Both the position numbers and the translations under genes were made by a program. The notes under the pieces were generated by a model, which did no database searches, was not told where the DNA came from, and saw nothing but the letters and a program-made list of their open reading frames with translations. 64,000 bases of DNA, taken from positions 33,994 to 97,993 of the IMG/VR virus record IMGVR_UViG_3300032240_002045; one strand, 5' to 3'. This document shows, piece after piece, positions 1 through 7,119 of the stretch (within the stretch, counting starts at the first letter, position 1; every line of letters starts with the position of its first letter). This stretch comes from a virus.

Positions 1-1133
1 AATGAAACAATACCTGTTGGTGATTCTAAACCACTCTTGTCACGGAACCAGGCGCTTCCGCCATCCATAGCCGGCACTTGAATCCACAAACGTGGGCCAA
101 CTTGATCAGCGCGGAAATGGTGGAAGTGACCTGTTAACAAAATGTCAGCAGAACCTACAGGTGTGCGACCAGTAGCTTGTCCTGCAATCCATTTGCCCAT
201 ATCTTTTGCTTGATGGCCGTGTGCCATACCAACAATAGTTCCGCCTAAATCAATTGCTAACGTTGCGTTGTCTGGCTTTGGATAATAAAAAGTAACATGT
301 GACAATGCGGAATTTTCCGCGCATGCATCTTGCACGGCTGATACAACTTCAATTTGCCATGAATCGATTGGGTCAGTCATCATAATTCTATGCGTTTCAT
401 CATGGTTACCTGGAACAACTGGAACAATAAGCTTTTCACATAATGGTGCAAAAGCTTTAATCCAAGCCATTAATACACGGCGTCCTACACGCACTTGTTG
501 GCTTACTCCAAGGTCACTGCGACCTAATACTTTTCCATTTTGTGAAGTGCTTCCTTCAATGCAATCACCTAATTGAGGAAGTACTACTGTGCCAATCTTT
601 CGCCCCAACTTCAATAGTTCTTTGTGACGAGCTACTGACTCGTCTATCCCCTTCAAAACTCTTTGAATTGTAGCTTCGGTTCCACCGTTGGCGTCCTTCC
701 CATACTGGGTATCGCCTATTGCGTAAATGGCAAACAGCTCCCCAACGTAAGATTCTGTCTTGTTTGGTTTCCACTTGCTTACCTCTTTTACCAATTCATC
801 ATAATCAACGTCATGCCCAGAAGTGTGCTCCGCAGGCTTTACGCTTACACGTGCCGCCTCTAGCCACTCACCGTCGTAACGTTGCCAACGGCTTTTACGC
901 ACACTAATTACTGTCCATACTTTTGGATCTAAATCAAAGTCTTTAAACATCTCTACAGCATCAGGTAACTCTCCGGCTGTACGGGGTGTAGAAACAAAAT
1001 AACCACCATCTGGCCCAATGTCTAAACGAGCTCTGTACTCTGGTGGTGTGTTAGTTCTTTTGTAATCATTTTCCGCGCCATTTAAATCAGCGTTAATCAA
1101 TGCTTTTCCAAGTATGTTTAATTTTTTGGACAC
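1..1133 (-). CDS. Metallophosphoesterase (calcineurin-like), 3' end beyond window
   Basis: Translating the minus strand from a GTG at 1133 gives about 378 residues without a stop before the left edge, so the C-terminus is missing. Metallophosphoesterase motifs appear in order: GDTQYG (D141), GD near residue 195, GNHDE (N243-H244-D245), GHGH-type AHGHQ (H305, H307) and GHFHH (H336, H338). These are the two-metal ligands of the family, which includes nucleases such as SbcD/Mre11 and various phosphodiesterases. An AAGGAG ribosome site lies 9 bases before the GTG. The first roughly 130 residues are unassigned. The start overlaps the end of the upstream gene by 16 bases. The family is clear; whether the substrate is DNA or a small phosphodiester is not. 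Confidence 0.85.
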   Translation of the reverse strand, partial: MSKKLNILGKALINADLNGAENDYKRTNTPPEYRARLDIGPDGGYFVSTPRTAGELPDAVEMFKDFDLDPKVWTVISVRKSRWQRYDGEWLEAARVSVKPAEHTSGHDVDYDELVKEVSKWKPNKTESYVGELFAIYAIGDTQYGKDANGGTEATIQRVLKGIDESVARHKELLKLGRKIGTVVLPQLGDCIEGSTSQNGKVLGRSDLGVSQQVRVGRRVLMAWIKAFAPLCEKLIVPVVPGNHDETHRIMMTDPIDSWQIEVVSAVQDACAENSALSHVTFYYPKPDNATLAIDLGGTIVGMAHGHQAKDMGKWIAGQATGRTPVGSADILLTGHFHHFRADQVGPRLWIQVPAMDGGSAWFRDKSGLESPTGIVS

Positions 1134-1354
1134 GTGCAATAGCTCCTTAAATGTGAGCGGAATGCGGTTAATTTAAAAGGAAGATCCTCATTTAAATTTA
1201 ATTCCGCATAAAGGCTTGAAATATTAATGTTTTTGCTATTTTCTTTAATAGACTCAAACGCTTTTTGCTCATCTACAGCTAGAGTAGAAAGCCAATAACC
1301 AACTGAGCATGCATCTGAAGCTGTTTGGATATGTTTATTAAGGACTTCCAACAC
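1118..1354 (-). CDS. Small conserved-type phage protein, function unknown
   Basis: The product is 78 residues from a GTG preceded by GGGAG at a 7-base spacing. Upstream starts in the same frame (ATG at 1459, or extension through the tRNA) lack a ribosome site or cross an RNA gene, so I prefer the short form. It contains a WLSTL segment, an acidic DEQKAFE helix, and a C-terminal LPFKLTAFRSHL helix followed by CTCPK. The last part resembles a small helix-turn-helix-like fold with a terminal Cys-x-Cys, which is inference. It overlaps the metallophosphoesterase start. No function can be assigned. Confidence 0.6.
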   Translation of the reverse strand: MLEVLNKHIQTASDACSVGYWLSTLAVDEQKAFESIKENSKNINISSLYAELNLNEDLPFKLTAFRSHLRSYCTCPKN

Positions 1355-1512
1355 GCGTAGTCTCCCGTCTCGTCGCGACGTATCAAGACTAACATAAAAG
1401 TTAGGTTGGCGGGGGTTGTGAGATCCCCCAACTCCTGTAGCTGCATGTGCCAACTTCATGATGTAGTAACTGTGCACAGTCCTACAAGACACGATCTTGT
1501 GTCTGCCTCCCG

Positions 1513-1585
1513 CTGCCCTTCCTGGGATCGAACCAGGGACACCGCGATTAACAGTCGCGTGCTCTGCCGGCTGAGCTAAAGGGCA
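1513..1585 (-). tRNA. tRNA-Asn (anticodon GTT)
   Basis: The minus strand folds as a full cloverleaf. The 7-bp acceptor is TGCCCTT/AAGGGCA with discriminator G. The D arm is GCTC...GAGC, the anticodon stem CGCGA/TCGCG with loop CTGTTAA (anticodon GTT), and the T arm CCTGG-TTCGATC-CCAGG. CCA is not encoded. It is the only tRNA I find in the window. It lies just after a terminator hairpin and just before the small gene at 1118-1354. Confidence 0.95.
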
Positions 1586-1615
1586 AAAACTAGGGACACC
1601 CAAAGGTGCCCCTAG
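1585..1615 (-). terminator. Rho-independent terminator abutting the tRNA-Asn 5' end
   Basis: Reading the minus strand, an 11-bp stem (CTAGGGGCACC pairing with GGTGTCCCTAG, one G-T pair) with a 4-base loop is followed by five T. It sits after the Hsp20 gene. The T-run includes the first base of the tRNA, so the element could stop Hsp20 transcription or take part in tRNA 5' processing. Confidence 0.75.
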
Positions 1616-1646
1616 GACAAGGTAGCGATACTCTGTCGAGCTTAGT

Positions 1647-2141
1647 CTACTTGATTTTTATAGTTTTTGGTTTTAGCTCTTCTGGAATTTGACGTTCTAC
1701 AGTGATAGTTAACAAGCCGTCTTTAAGATCGGCCCCCTTAACTACCATGTATTCGCCAAGTACAAATTGCTGTGTCCATAAACGTTTTGCAATGCCTTGA
1801 TGAAGAACCTCATCGGTATCTTCGTCAACTTTTTCAATACTTTTTACTTTAAGAAGGTCTTTTTCTACAGTAATTTCTACATCTTCTTTTGAATACCCCG
1901 CTAAAGCTAATTCTACTTTGTAAGTATCATCATCAACTTTTAACAAGTTATAGGGTGGAAAAGAAGACTGTTTAATGGGTAAAGTAGACCAACGATGAAT
2001 TTGATCTTGAAACCCTAAAAAGAATTGATTACTTAAAATTTCGTTTAAACTCGTTTGATTATTAACAATCTTATGAGCAAACGCTGGTGTTAATTTAGGA
2101 TTTGGGTGATCCCATTGAGGATTTGCAAGGCCTGAAGCCAT
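1647..2141 (-). CDS. Hsp20 / alpha-crystallin small heat-shock protein
   Basis: The product is 164 residues, a typical sHSP length. The alpha-crystallin domain occupies about residues 55-155: DDTYKVELALAGYSKEDVEI at its start, and the late GADLKDGLLTITVER block corresponding to the conserved A-x-x-x-n-G-v-L motif. The C-terminal PKTIKIK tail recalls the I-x-I oligomerisation motif. Such proteins are ATP-independent holdases; phage versions are known mainly from T4-like aquatic phages, where they may protect virion proteins. A strong AAGGAG precedes the ATG by 7 bases. The gene is isolated between two terminators, so it probably has its own promoter; a weak TATACT-like -10 lies near 2199-2204. 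Confidence 0.93.
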   Translation of the reverse strand: MASGLANPQWDHPNPKLTPAFAHKIVNNQTSLNEILSNQFFLGFQDQIHRWSTLPIKQSSFPPYNLLKVDDDTYKVELALAGYSKEDVEITVEKDLLKVKSIEKVDEDTDEVLHQGIAKRLWTQQFVLGEYMVVKGADLKDGLLTITVERQIPEELKPKTIKIK

Positions 2142-2206
2142 AATATATCTCCTTAGACGATATAAGTTAATTGACTCCCAATCGGCGAGTCCCTATAAGT
2201 ATACAT

Positions 2207-2242
2207 AAAAAAACCCCCGCTAGTCATAGACTGCGGGGGTTT
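2207..2242 (-). terminator. Rho-independent terminator
   Basis: On the minus strand a 10-bp stem (AAACCCCCGC with GCGGGGGTTT) and a 12-base loop are followed by a run of seven T. It lies just after the stop of the 2254-2580 gene and isolates the Hsp20 gene from it. Confidence 0.9.
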
Positions 2243-2253
2243 ATTTTTAAAAC

Positions 2254-2580
2254 TTATTCAGACATACCATCTTTAAACGTTGGAGCTGAGCGCTTAACGG
2301 AAGGTGAAAGGATACGACCGTTCCCTTGAGTAGCAGACGCTTCCGGTGAAGTCTGCTTCTGGAACATTACGCGAATTCCGTAACGAGCGCCGCCAGTTGC
2401 GGTAACAAACTTACGTGATGGCTTAGCCATACCGTATGGATCGCCAGCTGCCGTGTTCTTCTTCTTCATAAGCTTGCCCTTTAGAGGCTGAGCAACTACT
2501 GGCTTTGCGCCAGCCGCGTTGCGTGGTTCAGCCGATGTTGGGGCAATCGGTGCTGGGTTCTTCTTTGAATCTGATTTCAT
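2254..2580 (-). CDS. Hypothetical basic, low-complexity protein
   Basis: The product is 108 residues and rich in Lys, Pro, Ala and Ser, with a KLMKKKN basic cluster near residue 37 and a central ATGGARYGIRVMF segment. No transmembrane segment or catalytic motif is visible. AAAGGA precedes the ATG at good spacing and a strong terminator follows, supporting a real gene. Charge and low complexity resemble small nucleic-acid-associated or virion proteins, but no function is assigned. Confidence 0.7.
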   Translation of the reverse strand: MKSDSKKNPAPIAPTSAEPRNAAGAKPVVAQPLKGKLMKKKNTAAGDPYGMAKPSRKFVTATGGARYGIRVMFQKQTSPEASATQGNGRILSPSVKRSAPTFKDGMSE

Positions 2581-2621
2581 GTGTTTTCCTTTGGCCTAAG
2601 GTTTAAATAACTGTATCAGGG

Positions 2622-2900
2622 TTAACGTACTTCAACGGTGTAAACAATGGCAGAGATCTGACCATCGTGGCTATCAATTGTTGAAAACCCTGGGATGCAC
2701 ACTAGGTCAAGGCCTCGTGGTGCGGTGTAACCACGAGCAATTGCTATGGCTTTTGTTGCTTGGTTTACTGCTCCAGCGCCAACAGCGCGAAGTTTACATC
2801 CGCGTGTTTCATAAATGCTGTGTGCGATTGCTGACGCAACTGCTTGTGGGTTGGATCCAGCACTAACGCGTAGGATCTGTTCTTCTGTATGCTCGGTCAT
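2622..2900 (-). CDS. spoVS: SpoVS-family protein
   Basis: The product is 92 residues, close to the about 86 of Bacillus SpoVS. It shows the family's diagnostic blocks: an N-terminal ILRVSAGSNPQAVASAIAHS, then VGAGAVNQATKAIAIARGY, then APRGLDLVCIPGF. SpoVS is a small Alba-like nucleic-acid-binding fold that affects septation and sporulation in Bacillus. In a phage it may bind DNA or RNA or alter host division, which is inference. AAGGAAC precedes the ATG. The upstream neighbour is a small zinc ribbon gene. Confidence 0.88.
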   Translation of the reverse strand: MTEHTEEQILRVSAGSNPQAVASAIAHSIYETRGCKLRAVGAGAVNQATKAIAIARGYTAPRGLDLVCIPGFSTIDSHDGQISAIVYTVEVR

Positions 2901-2971
2901 GTGTTCCTTCGGTGTACGAATAGTGGTGCCCCGCAGGAATAATTATGAAGTACTTAAGCTCAGGTGTAAGT

Positions 2972-3142
2972 CTAAAAATCAATAGGGGTAGGGGCGGTAG
3001 CCAAAGCCCCGCAAAGCTCGCATTCCATATCAAGCATATATAGGGATATTTCCCCATCTTCGAACATAGCTTTAACGTTCCACAGGGTGGAACCGCAAAT
3101 GCAAACGTGTAGTGGGGCTTCTTTATCCCTTAGATCAAGCAT
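2972..3142 (-). CDS. Small zinc-ribbon protein
   Basis: This 56-residue product has two Cys pairs, HVCICGS near residue 14 and MECELCGA near residue 42, about 27 residues apart: a zinc-ribbon arrangement. The ATG overlaps the 3' end of the upstream gene by 8 bases, indicating translational coupling. The ATAPTPIDF tail is followed by the stop. The substrate is unknown; such ribbons commonly mediate nucleic-acid or protein contacts. Confidence 0.75.
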   Translation of the reverse strand: MLDLRDKEAPLHVCICGSTLWNVKAMFEDGEISLYMLDMECELCGALATAPTPIDF

Positions 3143-3365
3143 CCCATTTAGCCTTTAACTCATCAAGTAATTTGCGGTTGCTTTCAATCTCTGCCTCAAT
3201 CAAAGCAACCTCTTCTTCAGACATTTTGTCTTTATTTTCTTCATAAAAGTTAAGACCAACATTAAAATTACTTTCAAATACGGCAATTTGCGCTTGTTTA
3301 CGTTGTTTTAAAAATTCATGCTGTTCGGCTATATTAGCCGCAATCTTGTCTTGACGATTACTCAT
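3135..3365 (-). CDS. Hypothetical coiled-coil protein
   Basis: The product is 76 residues starting MSNRQDKIAAN, chosen because the ATG overlaps the previous stop as ATGA. It is highly charged and helical, with a long predicted coiled coil (EEEVALIEAEIESNRKLLDE) at residues 50-70. It sits between two zinc-ribbon microgenes. No family recognised. Confidence 0.7.
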   Translation of the reverse strand: MSNRQDKIAANIAEQHEFLKQRKQAQIAVFESNFNVGLNFYEENKDKMSEEEVALIEAEIESNRKLLDELKAKWDA

Positions 3366-3532
3366 GATTGACCGCCCCAACCCCCGCCTTTAAATTGAAC
3401 GGCTGGTGGGGTCCACACTTTAGTCATAAAGTTTGCGCATTTAGAGCACACAGGCCGGTCAACGGCATCAAAAGCCATGTGAATCTCAACAGTGCTATCA
3501 CATGTTACGCATGTAAAATCGTAATTAGGCAT
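3362..3532 (-). CDS. FmdB-like zinc-ribbon protein
   Basis: The product is 56 residues. It starts MPNYDFTCVTCDSTVE, the layout of the FmdB regulatory-type zinc ribbon (short aromatic N-terminus, C-x-x-C, then a second C-x-x-C as VCSKCAN at residues 29-32). The tail is Gly/Trp rich. The start overlaps the RuvC-like stop as TAATG, with GGGAG upstream. It is probably a DNA- or protein-binding accessory of the adjacent recombination genes. Confidence 0.78.
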   Translation of the reverse strand: MPNYDFTCVTCDSTVEIHMAFDAVDRPVCSKCANFMTKVWTPPAVQFKGGGWGGQS

Positions 3533-4068
3533 TATTTCTCCCTGAACTTTGGGTCTTGTAGCTTATCGTACACTTCTTTTTCATATGCCGTTTCGTGCAT
3601 CCCCGCGACTAAACGGGCTAACGAGTAAGAGTCAGCAGCGTTGTCGTCTGTAAACTCAACCCCCCACTTCTTGTACACGTACAAAAGCATTTGACTCTTT
3701 GGAACCCCGTTGCCTTTTCCGGTTACATACTTCTTTAAATTAGTGGGTGGGACAATAAGCGGGTAAATGCCAAAATCTAATAACGTAAGTTTTACCATTC
3801 CCCCAAGTTCACCAAGCATGTTAGCCATCTGGGATCCAAATGCGTAACCTTCCATAGCTACGTCTACAATTTCAAAATTAAACAAAGTCTCCATGATGTG
3901 AACCTGTATGTCTTTAAGGCGCTCAATTCCACGCTTTTCTGACTTGTAAACAGTAGTCCATTGGTTTTCCCCGCGAAGTACAGTTATGGCAAATCCACTA
4001 TAAGACTGGTCTATTCCTACGTGTACTGGGCCGTTAAATAACTCAGCGGGGCTACCAAAACTTTTCAA
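3532..4068 (-). CDS. RuvC-like Holliday junction resolvase
   Basis: The product is 178 residues with an RNase H-fold signature of RuvC: HVGIDQSYSG at residues 17-26 (first catalytic Asp), VDVAMEGYAFG near residue 68 (catalytic Glu), and DDNAADSYSLARL near 142 (the C-terminal acidic pair). RuvC enzymes cut four-way DNA junctions, resolving recombination and replication intermediates before packaging. The gene overlaps the next gene upstream by 4 bases (ATGA) and a zinc-ribbon gene downstream. Neighbouring recA, Cas4-like and Hjc-like genes support a recombination role. Confidence 0.88.
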   Translation of the reverse strand: MKSFGSPAELFNGPVHVGIDQSYSGFAITVLRGENQWTTVYKSEKRGIERLKDIQVHIMETLFNFEIVDVAMEGYAFGSQMANMLGELGGMVKLTLLDFGIYPLIVPPTNLKKYVTGKGNGVPKSQMLLYVYKKWGVEFTDDNAADSYSLARLVAGMHETAYEKEVYDKLQDPKFREK

Positions 4069-4562
4069 GTAGTCATCCAGGTCGATCTGCCTGACATCTT
4101 GTTAAGGTTGACTCGGCGGGTGATCTCACGATTAATAAAAGATATATCTTTAGAAAGCTTGCCTGACATAATATTAATTAAACCGTGATAATTAGACAAC
4201 TCTTGAAACTTATCCGCGCTTGTGCGGTAATCCTCATCTACTTCAATCTCCGCATCAAGTAAAGCTACTGCTATACCGGCAGCTTTCATTGACAATTTTT
4301 TCTTAGCCTTAATCACAGTCATTTCTTTTTCAGCTTCTGCTTTATCAGTATTTGCGCACCACATTTGCAGGTTAATAAACTCTAAATAAGCCACGTACTT
4401 TGCATACATATCCATCAGTTCATCGTCGTCCACGGAAGTAACGTCGTCTGGAATTGCTGGCGGATCGTAACTATAACCTTCATTAAGGGTTAAACCTTGA
4501 CCTTTTAACTTATCAATAGCACGTTTGCTGGCCTCTGCTAGCTGTAGCTCAATTGGACTCAT
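4065..4562 (-). CDS. Hypothetical helical protein in the recombination cluster
   Basis: The product is 165 residues. The start MSPIELQLAEAS is preferred because it lies inside the last codons of the Cas4-like gene (14-base overlap); the frame also stays open further upstream. It is mostly helical and charged, with an acidic VDDDELMDMYAKYVAYLEF segment near residue 38 and a basic KAKKKLSMKAAG segment near residue 80. There are no clear catalytic motifs. It sits between a Cas4-like nuclease and the RuvC-like resolvase, so it may be a partner of one of them (inference). Confidence 0.72.
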   Translation of the reverse strand: MSPIELQLAEASKRAIDKLKGQGLTLNEGYSYDPPAIPDDVTSVDDDELMDMYAKYVAYLEFINLQMWCANTDKAEAEKEMTVIKAKKKLSMKAAGIAVALLDAEIEVDEDYRTSADKFQELSNYHGLINIMSGKLSKDISFINREITRRVNLNKMSGRSTWMTT

Positions 4563-5421
4563 TTGTGTACCCCTCACATTTTTTGCAACCTGCTGGGTTA
4601 ATATTACAGTCAAGAGGGGTTAACGCGTCAACCGCTTTAACAATACGTTCTGCTGCTGCAAAAATATGGTTGATAGAAAAATCACTCTTTGGAACAATAA
4701 ATTCTTTTATATCTTGTGTTGCTTTAGACTCATAAATAAGAACGGCTTCTTGAGGGACATCTGGGTAACCAATTAATTCAGCTAATTTCATGTAAATTTG
4801 GATTTGAGTTACATGTTTACCAAAAGGTTCTGTTAATTTTTTCCAAGTTTTTTCAAAATCATTATCATTTTCTTTAAGTAATTGAGGGGCTTCGTACCTA
4901 AAAGTTCCTACACCCACTGATTTAATTTCTAACATTAAAGGGTTGCCAAACCCAATCAACCAACCATCTGAGTGGCCTGATATACGCAAGGGTTCGTAGT
5001 TAAGCGGGACTTCGTTATATTTCCAATTGTTTTCTCCGCAATCAGCACACTCTGTGTTTCCCATATTCCAAAACTTTGATCGACAATTACGGCATAAATA
5101 AAGGCCATAAAGTTTTCCCATTCCATGTAACCAACCTTGCCATTTAGCATGGATTGAATGGCCCTCTTCAAATACAGAAAGCAATTTAAATGAAAATTTA
5201 CGGTCAGCTGGAGCGTGACCTAAAAGTTGAAAATACGAAGCTCTGTGGCACCAATCAGCTCCTGCCATCTCTGAAGGATGTAATACATCATGTCGACGGG
5301 CTTCTTCGTCTCTAGGGGTTGTTAATACGTGTCGTTCTACTGAACCTAACACGCGGGTATCTGTTTTACCAGCTTTTACAAATGCTTCTAATGATCCGGT
5401 TGATTTATATTGCTTTGTCAT
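4549..5421 (-). CDS. Cas4/RecB-like PD-(D/E)XK nuclease
   Basis: The product is 290 residues. It has an early CHRASYFQLLG block with a Cys (near 58), an internal zinc-ribbon insert (CRNCRSKFW...CADCGENNW, about 110-135), and the nuclease core GHSDGWL...LEIKSV (about 148-170: Asp, then E-x-K). QIQIYMKLAEL follows. C-terminal cysteines (near 274, 279 and 282) with the early Cys would ligate an Fe-S cluster as in Cas4/AddB-type exonucleases. The likely role is DNA end processing for recombination with RecA. The extra zinc ribbon is unusual for plain Cas4. Confidence 0.85.
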   Translation of the reverse strand: MTKQYKSTGSLEAFVKAGKTDTRVLGSVERHVLTTPRDEEARRHDVLHPSEMAGADWCHRASYFQLLGHAPADRKFSFKLLSVFEEGHSIHAKWQGWLHGMGKLYGLYLCRNCRSKFWNMGNTECADCGENNWKYNEVPLNYEPLRISGHSDGWLIGFGNPLMLEIKSVGVGTFRYEAPQLLKENDNDFEKTWKKLTEPFGKHVTQIQIYMKLAELIGYPDVPQEAVLIYESKATQDIKEFIVPKSDFSINHIFAAAERIVKAVDALTPLDCNINPAGCKKCEGYTNESN

Positions 5422-5433
5422 ACGCGGACACTA

Positions 5434-5751
5434 TCACGCTTTTTTAAGCTCTACCCATTCCTTTAAAGTTTTTCCCGCTTTTGTTGCTTTACGTTTTAAC
5501 GCGTTGCGTTCGCGGTGTGACATGCCTCCCCATATACCGTGTTGTTCATCCATCTTGTCTGCGTACAACAAGCATTGTTTACGAACAGGGCATTCAGGTA
5601 ATCCATCTTTACCGTAACACACTGCTTTAGATATCTCCGCAATTGGTTTGTACTTTGCTTTATCTCTTGGGGGATACCAAAGCTCCGTGTCTAATCCACG
5701 GCATTTAGCGTTGTATCGCCAACTTTCGACATGCTCGTTATCTTGGTACAA
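5434..5751 (-). CDS. WhiB-family Fe-S transcription regulator, atypical Cys spacing
   Basis: WhiB proteins carry a 4Fe-4S cluster on four Cys, followed by a G-[VI]-W-G-G turn and a basic DNA-contacting tail. Here, numbering from the GTG at 5757: C19 (KCRG), C47, C56 (ECPV) and C62 (QCLLYA), then HGIWGGMSHRERNALKRKA. The family usually has C-x2-C-x5-C; here the second gap is eight residues because of a GKDGLP-type insert. AGGAG overlaps the GTG but sits 5 bases before a TTG at 5751, which I prefer as the start (105 residues). It overlaps the Hjc-like gene by about 60 bases. Phage WhiB can reprogram host sigma-factor-dependent transcription. Confidence 0.92.
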   Translation of the reverse strand: MYQDNEHVESWRYNAKCRGLDTELWYPPRDKAKYKPIAEISKAVCYGKDGLPECPVRKQCLLYADKMDEQHGIWGGMSHRERNALKRKATKAGKTLKEWVELKKA

Positions 5752-6068
5752 GTACACTCCTGAAGATTCTGGCGTAGTTCCAGAAAATCATCTTCAGTAA
5801 GCACAACGTAATTTTCGTTGTTCAAACTAAAACCGAGGACGGGTGTCCGACTGTCAAGAATTGCTTCTTTAACAATCTTTTCCAAAACTGTCGCTTTGAC
5901 AGTGAAGGAAGTTTTGCCCGTCCACTTATGTTCAATAAGTAGATCGCTACTACGGACATCACCTTTACGACTCCAGAATGATCCGCTTCCAGCTGAGCGC
6001 TGTCCGCCAATCTCTTTTGCTAGTCGTACCTCGTGCTTCTTAGACTGCTTTTGTCCCTCAGTCCTCAT
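5691..6068 (-). CDS. Hjc-like Holliday junction resolvase (PD-(D/E)XK)
   Basis: The product is 125 residues from an ATG overlapping the recA end by 11 bases; a TTG nine bases earlier is an alternative. The core is that of archaeal-type/phage Hjc nucleases: KKHEVRLAKEIGG (catalytic Glu), RSAGSGSFWSRKGDVRSSD (catalytic Asp), then LLIEHKWT (E-x-K). The C-terminus is helical with a late CTCTK. It could instead be a general endonuclease of the same fold. It is the second resolvase-type enzyme in this recombination cluster. Confidence 0.8.
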   Translation of the reverse strand: MRTEGQKQSKKHEVRLAKEIGGQRSAGSGSFWSRKGDVRSSDLLIEHKWTGKTSFTVKATVLEKIVKEAILDSRTPVLGFSLNNENYVVLTEDDFLELRQNLQECTCTKITSMSKVGDTTLNAVD

Positions 6069-7119
6069 CGGACTCAACAGCTACGTGCTTAGATCCGGCT
6101 TTAATCGAATCCAACACGTCCCGTTCAAGGGCTTCTTTCAAGTCTAGCTCTTCCCGTATAGAATCAAGCATAGCATCACTGCCCTGCCACTGGCGACCTG
6201 CGTAACGGTAGTAAGCGCCCGCTCTAACAATAACTTTGTTAATGATGCCCATCGCTACAATTTCTTTAGCAAAATCAAATTCACCGGCTGGTATGTCTCC
6301 ACCGGAGGCAAAGTAAAAGTCAACTGTTGCCGTCTGTGAGGGTGGGGCTGACTTGTTCTTAATAATTCTTACCTTAATAGACTGACCAATACGACGTTTT
6401 TCTTGACCCGTTCCCGACTCAATCCATTCATCACGGCGTACCTCCATGCGGGTAAAGAACGCGTAGTCCTTTCCTAAACCACCTGGGGTTGTTCGTGGGT
6501 CGCCGTACATAACGCCAATTTTAGAACGCCACTGGTTGATAACAATTCCAATGAATGGGCGCTCTGCTTCTGTAAGGGAACGCTTTGAAGCTTTACCTAC
6601 CTTGCGAAAGAACTTGTTAGTTAAAAGGGCTGTTCGTCCGACTGTTGATTCTTCCATTTGTTTTTCATCTTCAGATGAAGGTACAAGGGCAGGAAGGCTA
6701 TCAATAACGATACAGTCCACAGCTTTACTTTCAGTGAACTCGATAACTGCTTCATATGCCATCTCCATAATGTTAGTAGAAACTACGTATACGCGTGAAG
6801 TGTCAACCCCGCACATCTCTGCGTAACCGGGTACCCACTCTTCTGCTGCAACCCATACTGTTGTAAAATTTGGGTCACGTTTTTGGTTTGCTGCAATAGT
6901 CTTTAACGCTAAAGCAGTTTTACCATTGCTTGCTTCACCAATAACCTCATGCCATTGATTAGCCGGCCATCCGCCACCAAGTGAAACGTCTACAGCTATA
7001 GATCCTGTTGTAAAACGAGCTGCTACAGCAATAATATCTGACCCTAAAACAACAGTGTCTGCACCCATCTTCTTGTTAATTGCGTTAAGAACTTTTGCTA
7101 AATCTGCTGTTATTGCCAT
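6058..7119 (-). CDS. recA: RecA-like recombinase
   Basis: The product is 353 residues, the usual RecA length. Walker A is GEASNGKTA (residues 61-69), Walker B is VDCIVIDSLPAL (about 143-154), and the TTPGGLGKDYAFFTRMEVRR block after IVINQWRSKIG corresponds to the L2 region. The C-terminus is acidic (VESDED), as in bacterial RecA. It polymerises on single-stranded DNA and catalyses strand exchange. No intein is present. It overlaps its neighbours on both sides, within the DNA polymerase to Cas4 operon. Confidence 0.95.
   Translation of the reverse strand: MAITADLAKVLNAINKKMGADTVVLGSDIIAVAARFTTGSIAVDVSLGGGWPANQWHEVIGEASNGKTALALKTIAANQKRDPNFTTVWVAAEEWVPGYAEMCGVDTSRVYVVSTNIMEMAYEAVIEFTESKAVDCIVIDSLPALVPSSEDEKQMEESTVGRTALLTNKFFRKVGKASKRSLTEAERPFIGIVINQWRSKIGVMYGDPRTTPGGLGKDYAFFTRMEVRRDEWIESGTGQEKRRIGQSIKVRIIKNKSAPPSQTATVDFYFASGGDIPAGEFDFAKEIVAMGIINKVIVRAGAYYRYAGRQWQGSDAMLDSIREELDLKEALERDVLDSIKAGSKHVAVESDED

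Noticed and set aside
1460-1603. Extension of the 1118-1354 frame upstream to 1603
   Set aside because: It runs through the tRNA-Asn gene and a terminator stem, with no ribosome site at the far start.
2863-3057. Minus-strand frame of 64 codons overlapping SpoVS
   Set aside because: It overlaps SpoVS and the zinc-ribbon gene in another frame, and has no ribosome site or recognisable motif.
4549-5421. CRISPR-Cas adaptation gene because of Cas4 similarity
   Set aside because: No Cas1, Cas2 or array is nearby; the recA/resolvase context fits a phage recombination nuclease.
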